Positions 1-9,085 of a stretch of DNA of 64,000 bases are shown here, piece by piece. The stretch is from Streptomyces sp. CB02058 (GTDB lineage Bacteria > Actinomycetota > Actinomycetes > Streptomycetales > Streptomycetaceae), in assembly GCF_001905505.1 (NCBI RefSeq), contig NZ_LIPG01000002.1:372001-436000 (forward strand), given 5' to 3'. The notes below the pieces were generated by a model that was not told the DNA's origin, did not search any database, and was given only the letters and a program-made list of their open reading frames with translations. A program made the position numbers and the translations under genes. How positions within the stretch are numbered: position 1 is the stretch's first letter; each line of letters begins with the position of its first letter.

Positions 1-249
1 CGCGGAACGGCGCACATCGGTACGCGGCCCGCATCTTCCGGGGCGCATCCCCGACCCCTGCCGCCCGGGACCCCCATGTTGCGGGGGCGTTCCCCCACCC
101 TCCGGGCCCCCGGCCCGCAGCCGCACGGGCCGGGGGACGCTGCCTGCCGTGCGGGGACCGGCCTGCCACCCCGTCGACGCTGCCTGCCGGGCGGGTGTCG
201 CGGCCAGCCCGGGCCGGTCGTCGCGGCCTCGGCGCGGAACGACGCGGCC

Positions 250-3165
250 TCAGGGCTGGTCGACCGCGCACTCCGCGGCGAACTCGCACAGCGCCGTGCG
301 GTTGGCCCGGCCCGTCTTGCTGAGCAGGCTGGCCAGGTGCTTCTCCACCGTGCGGGGCGAGATGGACAGCCGCTGGGCGATCTGCTGGTTGCCCGGCCGC
401 TCCGCCAGCAGCACGAACACCTCGTACTCGCGCGGAGTCACCCCGTTGGTGCGCAGCGGCGGGGGGATCCGGTCCCGGCCGCCCCGGTGCTGGGTCACGC
501 TCACCCCGGCCTGCCGCAGAGCCGCCCGGCACGCCGCCGCCGGGGGCTGCACCCCGGCTCCGTGGAAGAACTCCTCCGCCGTACGCAGCCACACGACCGG
601 CTCGCCCCACCCGTCGGCCAGCGCCGCGTCCGCGACCAGCCGCAGTCCGAGGTGGCGGGCGACGGGGAACGCCGCGGACCGGGCGTGGAAGGCGGCCATC
701 CGCTGTGCGGCACCCGTGTGGTCGCCCTCCCGGCCCAGCAGCACCGCATCCGCCAGTTCGAGGAACTGCCGGTTCCAGGCCAGGGCGGCACCGGGCGCGC
801 CGGCCACGTCCTCGTACTCCCCGCGCGACGCGTCGCCGGCCAGCACCCGCAGCAGCGGGCGGAGTCCGTAACGGCCGCTCAGGTAGTAGTAGCTGGGATG
901 GTCGCGCTCCCAGGCGAGGACGGCGTCCAGCGCCGCCAGGGCGCGGGGGCGGTCCTCGTCGAGCAGTGCCCCGATCGCCCCGCAGAAGCCCAGCCGCAGG
1001 GGCACCAGGGCGGACCGGTCGCCCCCCGCCCGGCGGAAGGAGGCCAGGGCCCGGTCCGCCTCCCGTCTCCGGCCGCGGTGCGCCGCCATCGCCGCCCCGG
1101 CCAGCAGCAGATACCGGTGGGCGCCGTGGTTGCCGATCCGGGCGCTCGCCTCCACCGACCGGCCGGTGATCTCCTCCGCCTCGTCCCACCGGGCCGACAT
1201 CACCGCGTTCATCGCGAGCAGCCCGTCGACGGTCTGCGCCAGCAGCAGCGAACCCAGCTCCGCCGCCGCGGTACGCGCCGAGTGCAGACGCGCCGCGTCG
1301 CCGGTCCGCATGAAGCTGTTCACCCCCAGCCGTACGAGCGCCTCCACCCGCCACAGGGGCAGGGAGTGCTCGGTGGACAGGGCGAGCATCCGCTCCAGGC
1401 ACGCGTCGGCGGCGTCGAACCCCCGCTCCCTGGACAGCAGCGCCAGCAACTGCCAGGCCTGGCAGGCCACCACCGGAAGCCCTTCCGCCTCGGCGGTCTC
1501 CGCGGCCGCGAGGGCGGCCCGTTCGGCCGCCTCCGGCTCGCGCCGGTCCTCACCGGGGAGCAGCGAGAGGTGACCGTCGACGACCGCGAGCGACGCCGCG
1601 CGCGCCGGGGACGGGGACGGTCCGAACAGGTCGTTGGCCGCCTTGATCTGACGGGCCGTGTCGGCGGCCCGCTCCGCCATGACGGCCACCCAGGCGATCT
1701 TGATGTGGACGTCCCCCCGCCGGGCGGCCGCCTCGGAGTGCGCGGGGACCGGGGGCAGGGAGTCGGCCAGCGCGAGGGCGCCGTCCAGATCGCCGCCCTC
1801 GGCCCTGGCCACCGCCAGGGACTCGGTGACACCGGCGAGGTCGGTCTCGGCCGCCAGGGAGAGGGAACGTTCCAGCAGGACCACGGCCGAGCCGTGCGAA
1901 CCCGCGGCGAGCATCCGCCGCCCCGCCTCGGCGAGCTGGAGGGCCGCACCGGCACGGTTGCCCGCCGCGAGCTCCAGCGACGCCAGGAGCTGCCGCCGGT
2001 CCTCGTCGAGCGGCTCCCCCGAGTGCTCGACGGCCGAGGCCGCACGGCGGGCGAGAGCGGCGCGCTCGGCCGGTGCGAGGGAGGAGACCAGGGCCTCGGC
2101 GGTGAGGGTGTGACGGAAGGTGTAACGGTCGGGGGCCGCCCCGTCGGGGGCGATGGCACCCGTCTCGACCGCGGATCTCAGGTGGGTGAACAGGGCCCGG
2201 TCCTCCAGCCCGGTGACGGTCTGGAGCACCGTCACGGAGAACTGGCTGCCCAGGGTCGCCGCCGTCAGCAGCAGGTCCCGCACGGGCTCGTCCATCCGGT
2301 CGAGCCGCTGGGCCCAGCTCCGCAGGATGCGCGACGGAAGGATGCCGTCCGGCTGGTCCGCCGCTTCCCAGCCGTCCCCCGCGCGCCGCAGTCTGCCCGT
2401 GTCGAGCAGGTCGTCGAGCAGCACCTCGACGAGGTACGGGTTGCCCGTCGCGCGCTCGATCAGCCGCTGGTGGACCGCCTCGGGTATCCGCTCGGGCGGT
2501 GTCTCCAGACAGGCCCCGGTCAGCGTCCGCACCTCCGCGTCGCCGAGCCCCCGTAACTCCACCACCGTCGCGGTGTGCCGCTGTTCGGCGGAGCGTACGA
2601 GGTCCTGCGCGGCCCCCGGCTCGGGGCGCAGGGTGCCCAGCAGCAGGACCGGGAGGTCCGCCAGGTTGTCGACGACGTACTCGACGACCGCCACGGTCTC
2701 CGTGTCGCAGTCGTGCAGATCCTCCAGCAGTACCACGCAGCCGGTGTCCCGGCCCAGGACCGACAGCAGCCGCAGCAGGGCCTCGGCCAGCTCGACGACG
2801 GTCTCCGTGTAGCCGGCGGACGCCCCGGTCCGCCACTCCGGCACCAGCCGGGCCAACGCCGGGTGGTACGGGGCCAGTTCCGGATCGGACGGGGTGCCCG
2901 CCGACCGGAAGTGGGACGAGAGGGCCTCCATCAGGGGGCGGAAGGGGACGACCAGGCCGGTGGAGCCCGCCCGGCCGCGCAGCACCGGCATCCCCAGTCC
3001 GTACGCCCGGTAGGCGCACTCACCCACCAGCCGGGACTTGCCGATCCCCGCTTCACCGACGAGGAACAGCGCGCGCCCCGAACGCCGTCGCGCGGCGTCC
3101 AGGGCGCTGCTCAGCAGGCCGATCTCCTCGTCACGTCCGACGACGACCGGCGAATTCGCACGCAT
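250..3165 (-). CDS. LuxR-family regulator with N-terminal AAA ATPase domain (LAL type)
   Basis: A 971-residue regulator with the layout of large ATP-binding LuxR proteins. Walker A GEAGIGKS lies at residues 37-44, a Walker B-like VVLLEDLHD near 145, then a long alpha-helical sensor region, and a C-terminal LuxR helix-turn-helix (about residues 905-965, TPREYEVFVLLAE...SPRTVEKHLASLLSKTG). Such proteins bind ATP and usually an inducer and activate promoters of catabolic or natural-product genes. It is the last of three same-strand genes after lanM and the 64-residue gene, so it may control that small cluster. The ATG has no Shine-Dalgarno; a TAGCCT box ends 6 nt before it, which fits a leaderless transcript of its own. 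Its target cannot be deduced from sequence. Confidence 0.9.
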   Translation of the reverse strand: MRANSPVVVGRDEEIGLLSSALDAARRRSGRALFLVGEAGIGKSRLVGECAYRAYGLGMPVLRGRAGSTGLVVPFRPLMEALSSHFRSAGTPSDPELAPYHPALARLVPEWRTGASAGYTETVVELAEALLRLLSVLGRDTGCVVLLEDLHDCDTETVAVVEYVVDNLADLPVLLLGTLRPEPGAAQDLVRSAEQRHTATVVELRGLGDAEVRTLTGACLETPPERIPEAVHQRLIERATGNPYLVEVLLDDLLDTGRLRRAGDGWEAADQPDGILPSRILRSWAQRLDRMDEPVRDLLLTAATLGSQFSVTVLQTVTGLEDRALFTHLRSAVETGAIAPDGAAPDRYTFRHTLTAEALVSSLAPAERAALARRAASAVEHSGEPLDEDRRQLLASLELAAGNRAGAALQLAEAGRRMLAAGSHGSAVVLLERSLSLAAETDLAGVTESLAVARAEGGDLDGALALADSLPPVPAHSEAAARRGDVHIKIAWVAVMAERAADTARQIKAANDLFGPSPSPARAASLAVVDGHLSLLPGEDRREPEAAERAALAAAETAEAEGLPVVACQAWQLLALLSRERGFDAADACLERMLALSTEHSLPLWRVEALVRLGVNSFMRTGDAARLHSARTAAAELGSLLLAQTVDGLLAMNAVMSARWDEAEEITGRSVEASARIGNHGAHRYLLLAGAAMAAHRGRRREADRALASFRRAGGDRSALVPLRLGFCGAIGALLDEDRPRALAALDAVLAWERDHPSYYYLSGRYGLRPLLRVLAGDASRGEYEDVAGAPGAALAWNRQFLELADAVLLGREGDHTGAAQRMAAFHARSAAFPVARHLGLRLVADAALADGWGEPVVWLRTAEEFFHGAGVQPPAAACRAALRQAGVSVTQHRGGRDRIPPPLRTNGVTPREYEVFVLLAERPGNQQIAQRLSISPRTVEKHLASLLSKTGRANRTALCEFAAECAVDQP

Positions 3166-3171
3166 GGCCGC

Positions 3172-3177
3172 AGGCTA
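3172..3177 (-). promoter_or_regulatory. Candidate -10 box (TAGCCT) for a leaderless LuxR transcript
   Basis: On the minus strand TAGCCT is followed by six bases and then the ATG of the LuxR gene. TANNNT at this distance is the usual signature of leaderless Streptomyces transcripts, and there is no purine-rich ribosome site. No convincing -35 box is visible. Confidence 0.45.
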
Positions 3178-3245
3178 CTGGAGCCGTACAGAGTGCGGCA
3201 GTAGGCACATTCCGGCTCATGACGGTGCGCCTTGGCGGGAAAGGG

Positions 3246-3440
3246 TCACATCGGGACCGTGAAGGTGGTCCACGGCAGGTCGGGGCCGGTCGTGTCCCCG
3301 TCCGACGCGCTGAGGAGCCTGCTGCGCAGACCGAGGCCGCCCCTGTTCCCGAGCGATATCCGGCCCGCGGGGTGCTCGCACGCGCCCTCGTGCGCCGTGG
3401 CGGTGTCCGCGTATCCGGCCGATTCGCTGATCTGCGTCAT
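3246..3440 (-). CDS. 64-residue protein next to lanM; possible modified-peptide precursor
   Basis: A short gene starting 11 nt after the lanM stop codon. It is probably real: nearly all of its 64 third codon positions are G or C, and it fills the gap between two same-strand genes. It has no signal peptide or membrane segment. The second half is rich in Ser/Thr (LLSASDGDTTG, PWTTFTVPM). There is only one Cys (residue 21), placed centrally, whereas typical class II lanthipeptide precursors carry several Cys in a C-terminal core. It could be a precursor that is mainly dehydrated, an accessory protein, or a non-substrate. The position is suggestive; the function is unknown. Confidence 0.55.
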   Translation of the reverse strand: MTQISESAGYADTATAHEGACEHPAGRISLGNRGGLGLRSRLLSASDGDTTGPDLPWTTFTVPM

Positions 3441-3451
3441 CTCTGCCTCAT

Positions 3452-6400
3452 CTACTGGTCGTTGGTCGACAACGTCATGGGTGCGGGAGACCGGTCGGCC
3501 CCCGCGGAGTGGCGCATGAGCAGTGCGGGGCCGATCCGGTCGGGGAAACCCGCCCGCAGCAGCCCGTGTCCGATGCCCGACAGACCGGTGAGCAGTCCCG
3601 GGTGAGGTGTGTGTCCGGGCGTCCCGCAGTGCGGCTGCGCCCGGTCGGCCGCCGCCAGCAGGGTGCCGGTCCTGCGCAGCCAGTGGGGGCGCAGCTCCGG
3701 CAGCGCGGCATGGCCGAGCAGTTCCAGCACGCCCAGCTCGCCATGGCAGAGGCTGTCGTTCCCGGGCGGCGCGGACCGCGCCACGTCACCGGCCCGCTCC
3801 TCCAGCCAGGCGCACAGCTCGGGGTCGGTCAGGGCGTCGGGGCTGTCGGCCACCGCGAGCGCGACCCCCGCCGCCCCCTCGCACCAGGCCCCGCCGGGTT
3901 CCGCGCCACGCGCCGCATCCCGCAGGGCGTCCAGCCCGGCGCTCCGGTGGCGCGGCCCTCCGCCCGCACCGGCGAACCGCAGCAGCGCCCACCCGGTGCC
4001 CGCCGCCCCCTCGGCGAAACCGCCGGACGCGGGCGGCGCGGCCGTCAGGAGCCGTTCGGCGCAGAGCTCGGCGCCACGCCAGGCCTCGGCCCGGCCGGTG
4101 GCGCGGTGCACGGCGAGCAGCGACACCAGGCCGCCGGCCGCCCCGCCGCGCACTCCGAGCCCCTCCTCGGCCGCGGCCGCGGCGGCGGCCAGGCGTGTGG
4201 CCGGTCCCGCCCAGTCCCGTACCCGGTCGTCGTCCAGCAGGGTTCCGACCTCGGCCAGGGCGTACGCGATGCCACCGAGGCCGGAGAAGGCGCCGGACCC
4301 GAGCAGCCCGAGGTCCTCGCCGTGCTGGTGCAGCGTGTCCAGGAGCCCCGGTACCGGCGCCAGTGCCGCCCGGGCCGCGTCGGCGTAGCGGGCCGCCCCG
4401 GTCAGGGACGCCAGCTGCGCGAGGAACAGCGCGGGCCCGGTCCAGCCGCCCGCGAGATCGGCGGCCAGCGGGGTGAGGCGCCAGTAGCGTTCGCCCAGCA
4501 GCTCCAGTCCGATCCAGTTGGTCCGGCTGCCGCTGTGGTACGCGAGCGAGACGAGCTGGTCGCCGACCGAGCGCGCGGCGGAGAGCAGGCGTTCCGGCTC
4601 CGGCGCGGTCGCCTCGGTCCGCGGCCTGCCGCCGCCGGCGGCAGTGTGCGGGGGCTGGGTGGAGGTGCTCACCATGGCCGTGCGGATGATCCGCTCCTGG
4701 TCCTGGCGGTCCACCGTGTCCAGGGCGCGGATCTTGGCCTCCACCCGTGCCAGCCCGGTGGGTCCGGGAAGCTCCCGCACCTCACGTCCGCTGCCGCTGT
4801 GCACCCGTGTGCCGGCCGGGCGCGTGGTGAAGACCGGGACGTCGCCCTGCCACAGCTCCGCGATCTCCTCGTCCTCCAGGCCGGGCAGCGCGGGCGTGCC
4901 CAGGGCCCCGGTGCGCAGCAGCGCGAACACCTGCTGGCGCTCGGTGGCGTCCCGCATCAGGTCGGGGTGGGTCGACTCGTGCAGCAGCGTGGCGTACGTC
5001 CAGGTCGGCCTGGGCACGAAGCGGATCTCGTCGTCCGCGAAGGGGCTCAACAGCCCGTTCGGGCCCAGCAGTTCGTCGCGTGATTCGCTGACGGCCGTGT
5101 ACGCCGAGCGGAATCCGTCGCAGAGCGCGTCGGTGAACCGGAACGGATCCGCGGGGGACCCGTCGAGCTCGGGGCGGTTGGCCGATGCGGTGAACCGCCC
5201 CGAGGCGCGCACCAGACGCATGGTGTCGGTGCCGGCCGCGGCCCAGGAGGCCGTCTCCAGTGGCGAGGAGGCCGCCCGGCCGCCGCCGACGGCGGACATG
5301 TCGAGCGCGGAGCTGTCCCCGACGAGCAACTGCGGGAGCAGCCCGACGCGGTGGACCGAGGCGTGCAGGGCCCGCGCGGCCGGATCGGCGGGCGGGGTCT
5401 GCGTCAGCGGAGGGTGGAAGAGCGTCTCCACGTCGACCAGGACGGGGTGCGGCCCGCAGGCGATGAGGTTCTCGTGGTGCAGGTCCGTGCCGTCCAGGAC
5501 GTGCAGCAGCGCGAGCAGGGCGCCCAGCCGCCGGTAGAAGAGCGTGGTCTCGGCCGTCGAGAGACAGGGGGCGCTCGTGACGAACTCCGCCCAGCCGTAC
5601 GCGCCCCGGTCGAGGACCCGCGGCGCCCGCAGGGTCGGCGTTCCGGCAGGAGAGCCCGCGGAACCCGCGACGGAGCCGGCGGAGGAGTCCTCAGGGGAGT
5701 CCGCATGGGAGTTGAGCCACTCCACCACGGCCTCGAAGTGCCGGTGGGCGGCGAGAGGGCGCGGCTTGTAGACCAGCCGTGCGCCGTCCGCGAACCGCAG
5801 CAGCATCACCGACCTGCCCCCGCGATGGCTGTCGCCCGAGCCGGACTCGACCCCGGTCAGGGTGTGCGGCCCGTAGCCGGCGGACCCTCCCGCGCCCCGG
5901 TCCCCGAGCACCGCGGAGGACCTCAGGACCTCCCGGTCAGCCGCGAGCCGGCCGAGCATCTCGGCGAAGGCGTCGGCCGCGTTCATGGCCGCCTGTGCCA
6001 GGACCCTGGCGAGGACCGGGTAGCGGGTGACGAGGGAGGAGAGACCGGCCCGGCCCGCCGTCAGCCGCAGGAAGTCCCGGAAGCGCTCACGGGGTCCCTC
6101 GCCGCTCAGTCTGCCGCCGGTCCGCGCCTCGTGCAGTTCCGAGACGAGGGTCCTGGCGGCCAGCACGGCCAGGCGCCGGGCCACGTCGTGCCGGAAGCCG
6201 TCCAGCACGCCGGCGGGGCAGGCGGCCTGCCCCGGCCGTGCGGCGTCCCCGGGCACCGAGCCCGCCAGCCGGTCCGCGGCCAGGGCCGCGAACGGCGCGA
6301 CGACCAGGTGGAAGCCGGTCAGGTCCGGGTACGCCCGGTCCGCGATCCGTGCCTCACGCGGCGCCCGGGCGACGGCCTCCCGGACGAATCCGGCCCAGCC

Positions 6401-6622
6401 GGGCTCCGCGTCCGCGCGGGGCCCGACGGTGCCGGGCACCCACCACGGATCACCGTGGTCCCGGGCGCTGAGGAGAGGAGCCGTGTCCGGCACCGGGGCA
6501 TGCCCGGCGCCCTCGGCGTCCGCCGGGACGCGCGGTGCGGCAGCGGGGGCGTGCGGTGCGCCGTCAGGGACGTGCGGGGCGGGCGCCCGTTCCGTGTTCC
6601 CGATCGCTTCCTTCTCCACCAC
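3452..6622 (-). CDS. lanM: Class II lanthipeptide synthetase (LanM)
   Basis: Bifunctional enzyme that phosphorylates and eliminates Ser/Thr in a precursor peptide and then cyclises Cys onto the dehydro residues. The N-terminal two thirds is a DUF4135 dehydratase (SVMLLRFADGARLVYKPR, DGTDLHHENLI, LVDVETLFHPP). The C-terminal third is LanC-like, with all zinc ligands visible: WCEGAAGVALA (Cys) and SLCHGELG (Cys-His). The GTG at 6622 is chosen because GGAGGTGA lies just upstream; this gives 1056 residues, usual for LanM, although the frame stays open to an ATG at 6700. No classical LanA, LanT protease-transporter or immunity gene is visible nearby, so the cluster is minimal or the peptide is encoded elsewhere. 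Confidence 0.92.
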   Translation of the reverse strand: MVEKEAIGNTERAPAPHVPDGAPHAPAAAPRVPADAEGAGHAPVPDTAPLLSARDHGDPWWVPGTVGPRADAEPGWAGFVREAVARAPREARIADRAYPDLTGFHLVVAPFAALAADRLAGSVPGDAARPGQAACPAGVLDGFRHDVARRLAVLAARTLVSELHEARTGGRLSGEGPRERFRDFLRLTAGRAGLSSLVTRYPVLARVLAQAAMNAADAFAEMLGRLAADREVLRSSAVLGDRGAGGSAGYGPHTLTGVESGSGDSHRGGRSVMLLRFADGARLVYKPRPLAAHRHFEAVVEWLNSHADSPEDSSAGSVAGSAGSPAGTPTLRAPRVLDRGAYGWAEFVTSAPCLSTAETTLFYRRLGALLALLHVLDGTDLHHENLIACGPHPVLVDVETLFHPPLTQTPPADPAARALHASVHRVGLLPQLLVGDSSALDMSAVGGGRAASSPLETASWAAAGTDTMRLVRASGRFTASANRPELDGSPADPFRFTDALCDGFRSAYTAVSESRDELLGPNGLLSPFADDEIRFVPRPTWTYATLLHESTHPDLMRDATERQQVFALLRTGALGTPALPGLEDEEIAELWQGDVPVFTTRPAGTRVHSGSGREVRELPGPTGLARVEAKIRALDTVDRQDQERIIRTAMVSTSTQPPHTAAGGGRPRTEATAPEPERLLSAARSVGDQLVSLAYHSGSRTNWIGLELLGERYWRLTPLAADLAGGWTGPALFLAQLASLTGAARYADAARAALAPVPGLLDTLHQHGEDLGLLGSGAFSGLGGIAYALAEVGTLLDDDRVRDWAGPATRLAAAAAAAEEGLGVRGGAAGGLVSLLAVHRATGRAEAWRGAELCAERLLTAAPPASGGFAEGAAGTGWALLRFAGAGGGPRHRSAGLDALRDAARGAEPGGAWCEGAAGVALAVADSPDALTDPELCAWLEERAGDVARSAPPGNDSLCHGELGVLELLGHAALPELRPHWLRRTGTLLAAADRAQPHCGTPGHTPHPGLLTGLSGIGHGLLRAGFPDRIGPALLMRHSAGADRSPAPMTLSTNDQ

Positions 6623-6758
6623 CGCGTTCACCTCCCCGGTCGAAGGAGGCCTCAGTGGTCCTCCCGCGCCCATCCTGGAGGGCGGCCGGGTCCGGCACAT
6701 GGGGGAGTCGCCCCCATCTTTCCGCCCGTGGGGTCCCGGGCCGTGGGGGTGCCGCGGT

Positions 6759-7823
6759 TCAGCGGGCCGGGGCGGCGGTCGATCCCCGGTCCATGAGCTC
6801 CGCGGCGATGGTCGCCACGCCCCCCTGCGGCGGGGTCTCCTTGCCCATCGCCAGCCGCCCGGCCCGCGCGCCCGCCTCGAACAGCGGCAGCCGTACGGTC
6901 GTCAGCGCGGGCACGGAGTCCACGGAGAACGGCAGGTCGTCGAATCCGGCGACCGAGACGTCCTCGGGGATACGGAGGCCGAGGTCCCGCACCGCCGCGC
7001 AGGCCCCCAGGGCCACGGTGTCGTTGGCGGCGACGACGGCCGTCACATCCGGTGCGCGGCGCAGGAGTTCGCGCGTGGCGTCGTAGCCCGAACTCCGGTC
7101 GTACGGGCCGTGCTCGGTGAGCTTCTCCTCGTCGCCCTGGAGCCCCGCCGCCCGCATGGCCTCGCGGTGGCCCTCCAGCCGGTGACGGGTCGTCGTGCGT
7201 TCCAGCGGGCCGGCGACGTAGCCGATCCGCCGGTGTCCCAGACCGATCAGATGCTCGGTGAGCCGCCTGGCTCCGCCCCGGTTGTCGAAGGCCAGCGAGG
7301 CGGCGACCGCGTCGGTGTCCGGCAGCGGAGGGCGTCCGCAGAAGACGATCCGGGTGCCGGCGTCCGCGAGCTTCGCCAGTTTCACGGCCATCGCGGCCTG
7401 GTGGGACGGGTCCTCCAGCGCACCGCCGGTGAGGACGACGGCCGCGGCGCGCTGGCGCTGGAGCAGGGTGAGATAGGTGAGCTCGCGCTCGGGGGAGCCT
7501 CCGGTGTTGCAGACGACGGCGAGCTTCTCGCCCCCCGCGCGGCCCGATCCGTCGCCCGGACCGCCGATCTCGCTCTGCGCGGCACCGGCCATGATCCCGA
7601 AGAACGGGTCGGCGATGTCGTTGACCAGGATGCCCACGAGGTCGGACGTGGCGGCGGCGAGCGAGCTGGCCGGGCCGTTGAGCACGTAGTCCAGTTCGTC
7701 CACCGCGCGCAGGACCCGTTCCCGGGTGGACGAGGCCACCGGGTAGTTGCCGTTCAGCACGCGGGACACGGTGGCCGGGGACACCCGGGCGCGGGCCGCA
7801 ACGTCCGCCAGGGTGACTGTCAT
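6759..7823 (-). CDS. LacI-family transcriptional repressor
   Basis: A 354-residue LacI/GalR regulator. The N-terminal helix-turn-helix (TLADVAARARVSPATVSRVLNG, residues 4-25) is followed by a hinge helix and a periplasmic-binding-like sugar sensor domain (VGILVNDIADPFFG, RIVFCGR, GYVAGP, PEDVSVAGFDDLPF). GGAGGAG precedes the ATG. It is divergent from the dehydrogenase-aldolase-isomerase operon, and the intergenic space holds a LacI-type dyad, so it very probably represses that operon and itself until a sugar or catabolic intermediate binds. The ligand is not deducible. Confidence 0.93.
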   Translation of the reverse strand: MTVTLADVAARARVSPATVSRVLNGNYPVASSTRERVLRAVDELDYVLNGPASSLAAATSDLVGILVNDIADPFFGIMAGAAQSEIGGPGDGSGRAGGEKLAVVCNTGGSPERELTYLTLLQRQRAAAVVLTGGALEDPSHQAAMAVKLAKLADAGTRIVFCGRPPLPDTDAVAASLAFDNRGGARRLTEHLIGLGHRRIGYVAGPLERTTTRHRLEGHREAMRAAGLQGDEEKLTEHGPYDRSSGYDATRELLRRAPDVTAVVAANDTVALGACAAVRDLGLRIPEDVSVAGFDDLPFSVDSVPALTTVRLPLFEAGARAGRLAMGKETPPQGGVATIAAELMDRGSTAAPAR

Positions 7824-7896
7824 CGCTCTCCTCCGAGGAGTTGTGGAGCGGCCCCTCTTGTCCGGGCCGCTGTCGGCAGGCTAGCGTCATACCGCA

Positions 7897-7912
7897 TAGA
7901 AAGCGCTTGCTA
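7897..7912. promoter_or_regulatory. LacI-type operator dyad between divergent genes
   Basis: TAGAAAGCGCTTGCTA is a 16-bp dyad with central CpG core AAGCGCTT and one mismatched position per arm. It lies 22 nt before the GTG of the dehydrogenase gene and 74 nt from the lacI start. The central CG and the symmetry match LacI-family sites. Confidence 0.75.
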
Positions 7913-7933
7913 CGGCTGTATGGAGGAACTTTC

Positions 7934-9085
7934 GTGACACGCAGGACAGTGCGCATCGCCATGAACGGCGTCACGGGACGCATGGGATACCGGCAGCACC
8001 TGGTGCGCTCGATCCTCGCGATCCGCGAGCAGGGCGGCCTCGACCTCGGTGACGGCGACGTGCTGTGGCCGGAGCCCGTGCTCGTCGGCCGCCGCGCCCA
8101 CGCCCTGGAGGCGCTCGCCGAGCAGCACGGCCTGACCGAGTGGTCCACCGACCTGGACGCGGTGCTCGCCGACGAGTCGGTCGACATCTACTTCGACGCC
8201 CAGGTGACCTCGGCCCGCGTCGAGGCGATCAAGAAGGCGATCGCCGCGGGCAAGCACATCTACACCGAGAAGCCCACCGCCACCGACGTCGAGGGCGCAC
8301 TCGACCTGGCCCGCCTCGCCCGTGACGCCGGCATCAAGCACGGCGTCGTCCAGGACAAGATCTTCCTGCCGGGTCTGCTGAAGCTGAAGCGCCTCATCGA
8401 CGGCGGCTTCTTCGGCGAGATCCTCTCCGTGCGCGGCGAGTTCGGCTACTGGGTCTTCGAAGGCGACTGGCAGGACGCCCAGCGCCCCTCCTGGAACTAC
8501 CGCGCGGAGGACGGCGGCGGCATCGTCGTCGACATGTTCCCGCACTGGGAGTACGTCCTGCACGAGCTGTTCGGCCAGGTCACGAGCGTCTCCGCGCACG
8601 TCCAGACGCACATCCCGCAGCGCTGGGACGAGCAGGGCAAGCCCTATGCCGCCACCGCCGACGACGCCGCGTACGGCACCTTCCAGCTGGCCGGCGGCGC
8701 CGTCGCCCAGATCAACTCCTCCTGGGCGGTCCGCGTCAACCGCGACGAGCTCGTCGAGTTCCAGGTCGACGGCACCCACGGCTCCGCCGTCGCGGGCCTG
8801 CGCAACTGCCGCGTCCAGCACCGCTCGGCCACCCCCAAGCCGGTCTGGAACCCCGACCTCCCGGTCACCGAGTCGTTCCGCGACCAGTGGCAGGAAGTCC
8901 CGGACAACGCCGAGTTCGACAACGGCTTCAAGGCCCAGTGGGAGCTCTTCCTGCGCCACATCGTCCTCGACGAGCCCTACACCTGGGACCTGATGGCCGG
9001 CGCCCGGGGCGTCCAGCTCGCCGAGCTCGGCCTCAGGTCCTCGGCCGAGGGCCGCCGCTTCGACGTACCGGAGCTGAGCCTGTGA
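7934..9085 (+). CDS. Gfo/Idh/MocA-family sugar dehydrogenase
   Basis: A 383-residue NAD(P)-dependent oxidoreductase. The N-terminal Rossmann fold has RIAMNGVTGRMGYRQH as nucleotide loop. The family catalytic EKP motif is present (HIYTEKPTATDVEGA), followed by the C-terminal beta-sheet substrate domain. The GTG at 7934 is chosen because GGAGGAA lies 6 nt upstream; the frame extends further but that part is intergenic. The family oxidises a sugar or polyol hydroxyl to a keto group. It is first in an operon with a DUF993 protein (4-nt GTGA overlap) and a xylose-isomerase-like protein, a combination seen in keto-sugar degradation. The substrate is unknown. Confidence 0.9.
   Translation: MTRRTVRIAMNGVTGRMGYRQHLVRSILAIREQGGLDLGDGDVLWPEPVLVGRRAHALEALAEQHGLTEWSTDLDAVLADESVDIYFDAQVTSARVEAIKKAIAAGKHIYTEKPTATDVEGALDLARLARDAGIKHGVVQDKIFLPGLLKLKRLIDGGFFGEILSVRGEFGYWVFEGDWQDAQRPSWNYRAEDGGGIVVDMFPHWEYVLHELFGQVTSVSAHVQTHIPQRWDEQGKPYAATADDAAYGTFQLAGGAVAQINSSWAVRVNRDELVEFQVDGTHGSAVAGLRNCRVQHRSATPKPVWNPDLPVTESFRDQWQEVPDNAEFDNGFKAQWELFLRHIVLDEPYTWDLMAGARGVQLAELGLRSSAEGRRFDVPELSL

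Noticed and set aside
76..2556. An 826-codon open frame on the plus strand opposite the LuxR gene
   Set aside because: The product is Arg/Pro/Gly/Gln-rich with no domain; it is the antisense shadow expected in high-GC DNA. The minus strand carries clear ATPase and LuxR motifs.
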